DNA from: Oenanthe sinensis
Taxonomy: Eukaryota > Streptophyta > Magnoliopsida > Apiales > Apiaceae
DNA length: 64,000 nt
Assembly: GCA_028671895.1 (NCBI GenBank)
Contig: CM053794.1
Location: 22,244,501-22,308,500 of the forward strand
Direction: 5' to 3'
A program made the translations under genes and the position numbers. The notes beneath the pieces were generated by a model. The model did not search any database and was not told the DNA's origin. It worked only from the letters and a program-made list of their open reading frames with translations. Shown here in pieces: positions 61,561-64,000 of this stretch. Every line of letters begins with the position of its first letter. Position 1 is the stretch's first letter.

Positions 61561-61779
61561 TGTAGCTGCACGGCCAGCCTGCACCAGGTCAGATTTGTCC
61601 AAGTAGATAACCATATAATCCATCACATACTAATTAGTAGATAAGCTAGCATATTATTAGTAGAGAAGCTAGTAAGAACTAAGAAGGCTTTCCTTCGCGT
61701 CCCAAGTTACAATGTCACATAGAATGATAACCATCTTAGAACATAGTTAAAACTTAGAACTATGCAAATTTTATTAATA
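61561..61779. other. Short intergenic stretch
   Basis: No gene or clear repeat end is seen. Confidence 0.4.
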
Positions 61780-62051
61780 CTCCCTCCGTTTCATATTAAT
61801 AGTCCACTTTCAAAAAAAAAATTTGTTTCAAAATAATTGTCTACTTCAACTTTAAATGTAAAATTTAATCTAGTTTATATTTTCAAAATCAACTATATTC
61901 CACATATCTCTAATTTATATTTCCAAGATTAACTTCATACCATATATTATATTCATTCAATGCAATAAACATGAGTACAACCAATCAATAATAAATTTTC
62001 TTAATATACGTTATTTTTTGAAAGTGGCGTATTAATATGAAACGGAGGGAG
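61780..62051. mobile_element. Stowaway (Tc1/mariner) MITE, complete
   Basis: 272 bp flanked by TA. The left terminus is CTCCCTCCGTTTCATATTAAT and the right terminus is its exact inverse, ATTAATATGAAACGGAGGGAG (apart from small spacing). This is the classic Stowaway end. No coding region. Confidence 0.9.
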
Positions 62052-62118
62052 TAACTTATTTGTTGAAAATCATATGCATTTTTTAACTTATAAAGATTAT
62101 AAATATTTATGTTCTGAC

Positions 62119-62233
62119 CCTGGGATAATAGGATAATTGGTGAAATCCCCCTTCATTCTTGATGATGTGAAGATCAGAATGACATATTCCACAATACAAC
62201 ACTTTTAACCTCACATCCTTATCTCATGTTGCC
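62119..62233 (-). pseudogene. Second dehydrogenase paralogue, D side: exon 2 relic
   Basis: On the minus strand this reads [20 protein letters not shown] with the catalytic-zinc cysteine, bounded by an AG acceptor and a weak GTCAGA donor. It carries an in-frame TGA just before DKDVR and one extra base (115 nt instead of 114) after KNE. It lies 3.4 kb from the exon 3 relic at 58735. No exon 1 was found before the window ends. Confidence 0.85.
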
Positions 62234-62298
62234 CTGCACCACCCATAACGTTAATTAATACCCGCATCATATATACTGTAATAATTAAAATTAAAGTT

Positions 62299-64000
62299 CA
62301 CTACAAGAAAAACTGAAACAGACAACACTTATCAGACAACGGTCGGCAGTAAAAGCATTGTTTGAAATTTTCACACAACGGTTTTTTTTTTTGCAAAATC
62401 TGTCTGTTGTCTGAAAGAACTTCCACAACGGTTTCTAAAACCATTGTCTATTAGAAGGAGTAAAGTAGAGGCTTTACACAACGGAATTATAAAACCGTTG
62501 TCTGAAGAAAGGTCAGAAGATGACAAAAATCACCTTTTCATAATAAGACGAAAATTTATTTAAACACATTTTATTAGTTTAGTTAAAAAAACACATAAAA
62601 TAAATTTTAAAAATTTTAGTTTTTTTTATACATAACTAAAACCAAAAAATCTTAACATCCGTACGGTTGGATCATCGAAAAAAATATTTTAAAAAATACA
62701 TTATGTGCAATCGGGATGAGTCGTGTTAAAGTTAGTACTTTTGAGAGATTTATAGTATAAAAGAATGCAAGATTAATTTGGAATTTTCTGATTTTTTGTG
62801 CAATTGTAATAAATTTAATATATAAATAAAAAATATTTATTTATATATAATATTGTATTAATTCATCCCTTAGACTTGAGATTTTTTGTATAATATTATA
62901 TTGAAATGATGTTGTATTTTTTTGGTTTAAATATAATAAATATAAAAAAAAATCACCTTCACGTTATTCTAGATGAATATGTATGATGGTATTTTTTCCC
63001 CCTCAAATGAAAAATGAGCAAATATATTTTTCCCCTTAACAAATCTAGTAAACTAATATTAATCCCTAAAACAAGACTTGTTCCCCATTAACAAATAAAA
63101 ATAATTAATTATTTTCAAAAAAAATTTAAAAGCCAAGATCTATTGATTTTAGTAATTTACTAAAAATTTAAAAATTTATATTAATTTTATTACATTAATT
63201 TATAATAAAATGAAAAATAATATGTTATTCACATAAATAAAAAGAATATGTTCACCCTTTCACCTTTTACCTAAATTTCATTCCCACCTTAGCCAAAAAT
63301 TCATTTCCCCCTTCAAATTTTCGTTTCCCAGCCTACACCGCTCAGACACAGTTAGGGCTCTCTCTCCTCTCTCACATGACTCGATTTTTGAGATGAGGGC
63401 TTCTTACCATCTATTTCGATTGATTTGAGGCTTCGATCTGAGACTTTGGTTTGAGACATCTTCAAATTAGTGCTTCTCAATCCATTTTTTCACTTCAAAT
63501 TAGGGGTTCTACAAATTATATTCAATTGATTTCTTAGTTTATGTTCTTTTTGATTTCATTTCAATTGATTTGGGGTTTCGATTTTGAGGTATAACCCTTT
63601 TTTACTTTACTTTAGGGTTTCGATTTGGGAATGAGGGAGACGGAATCTTTGAAATTTTCATCTGTGAAGGGGCTAAGATGGTTTCTTCAAGTAGGAAAAT
63701 CAAGAAAAAAATCAAGAAGATTCGGACTGGTCGATTGGGTGGTTGGAACCACATGTTCGGTTTGGGCTTCGATTTTGAGGTAATGCCTGATTTCGATTAT
63801 GTGATTTCGGTTTGTAGCTTGGGTTTTACCGATTATCTTGATTTGGGGCTTTTGTTAAACTTAATGTTTGCTTAACTAATTTTTATGTTGTATTAATTAG
63901 TTTTTTAGTATTATTTTGTAGGTTGTTGTTGATTTTGTGGTTCCAGACTTGTAAGTTGGTTTTGATGAGATCTTGTTTGCAAGGTACGGTTAATTGCTTC
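62299..64000 (+). mobile_element. Probable CACTA (En/Spm) element, left end, continues past the window
   Basis: CACTACAAGAAAAACTGAAA at 62299 is a typical CACTA terminus. Subterminal ACAACGG motifs follow in both orientations (about 62336, 62383, 62434, 62477 and inverted CCGTTGTCTG near 62500), as expected for transposase-binding arrays. The right end is not in the window. From 63300 a GC-richer stretch contains a pyrimidine-rich leader and a 65-codon frame (63678-63875) that could be the start of an internal gene, but no domain is recognisable. Confidence 0.65.

Noticed and set aside
1..64000. CRISPR arrays, operons, prophage, tRNA or rRNA genes
   Set aside because: The window is plant nuclear DNA. 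Tandem repeats are transposon or unit duplications, and I saw no tRNA or rRNA signature.

Overview
The window is plant nuclear DNA. It is AT-rich and intron-bearing, and it is full of plant transposable elements. The only host genes are tandem copies of a zinc-dependent, medium-chain alcohol dehydrogenase of the cinnamyl-alcohol-dehydrogenase-like / mannitol dehydrogenase group. The deduced protein, especially its C-terminal third, closely resembles celery mannitol dehydrogenase as I remember it, so I infer an Apiaceae genome (celery, carrot, coriander or a relative). No database search was possible.

Layout. Positions 1-4927 hold dispersed-repeat fragments, a broken dehydrogenase copy (983-1967) and an old spacer carrying a TA-repeat-seeking transposon. 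From 4928 a tandem array begins with a period close to 12.96 kb. Each unit has an intact five-exon, 360-residue gene on the minus strand (A 4928-6885, B 17899-19861, C 30860-32822, D 55014-56968). It is followed by a transposon-rich spacer, a second truncated and frameshifted dehydrogenase paralogue (A 11731, B 24690, C 37651), and another transposon-rich spacer. Unit A is 12,971 bp and unit B is 12,961 bp. Unit C spans 24,154 bp, which equals 12,961 plus 673 bp (an extra transposon copy) plus 10,520 bp (an LTR retrotransposon with its target duplication). Unit B is a hybrid: its left part matches C and its right part matches A, as expected from unequal crossing-over. Unit D is broken after 58198 and runs into relics of the second paralogue, split by a dead PIF/Harbinger element. 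The window ends inside what looks like a CACTA element.

The LTR retrotransposon (44109-54623) has two 1,051-bp LTRs ending TGTTAT...ATAACA and an ATTTT target duplication. It carries a broken gag and no visible protease, reverse transcriptase, RNase H or integrase, so it should be non-autonomous. It resembles the Tat branch of Ty3/gypsy. It also carries an intact gene on the opposite strand. Three coding exons join in frame to about 791 residues, with a gypsy-type-transposon-like N-terminal region and a coiled-coil C-terminal half. A TATA box and a 5' leader intron lie upstream. This antisense gene is the most unusual item in the window.

The genes do not form a pathway. The array is a gene-dosage expansion of one dehydrogenase, possibly acting on mannitol or other alcohols, with decayed copies and nested transposons recording its history.
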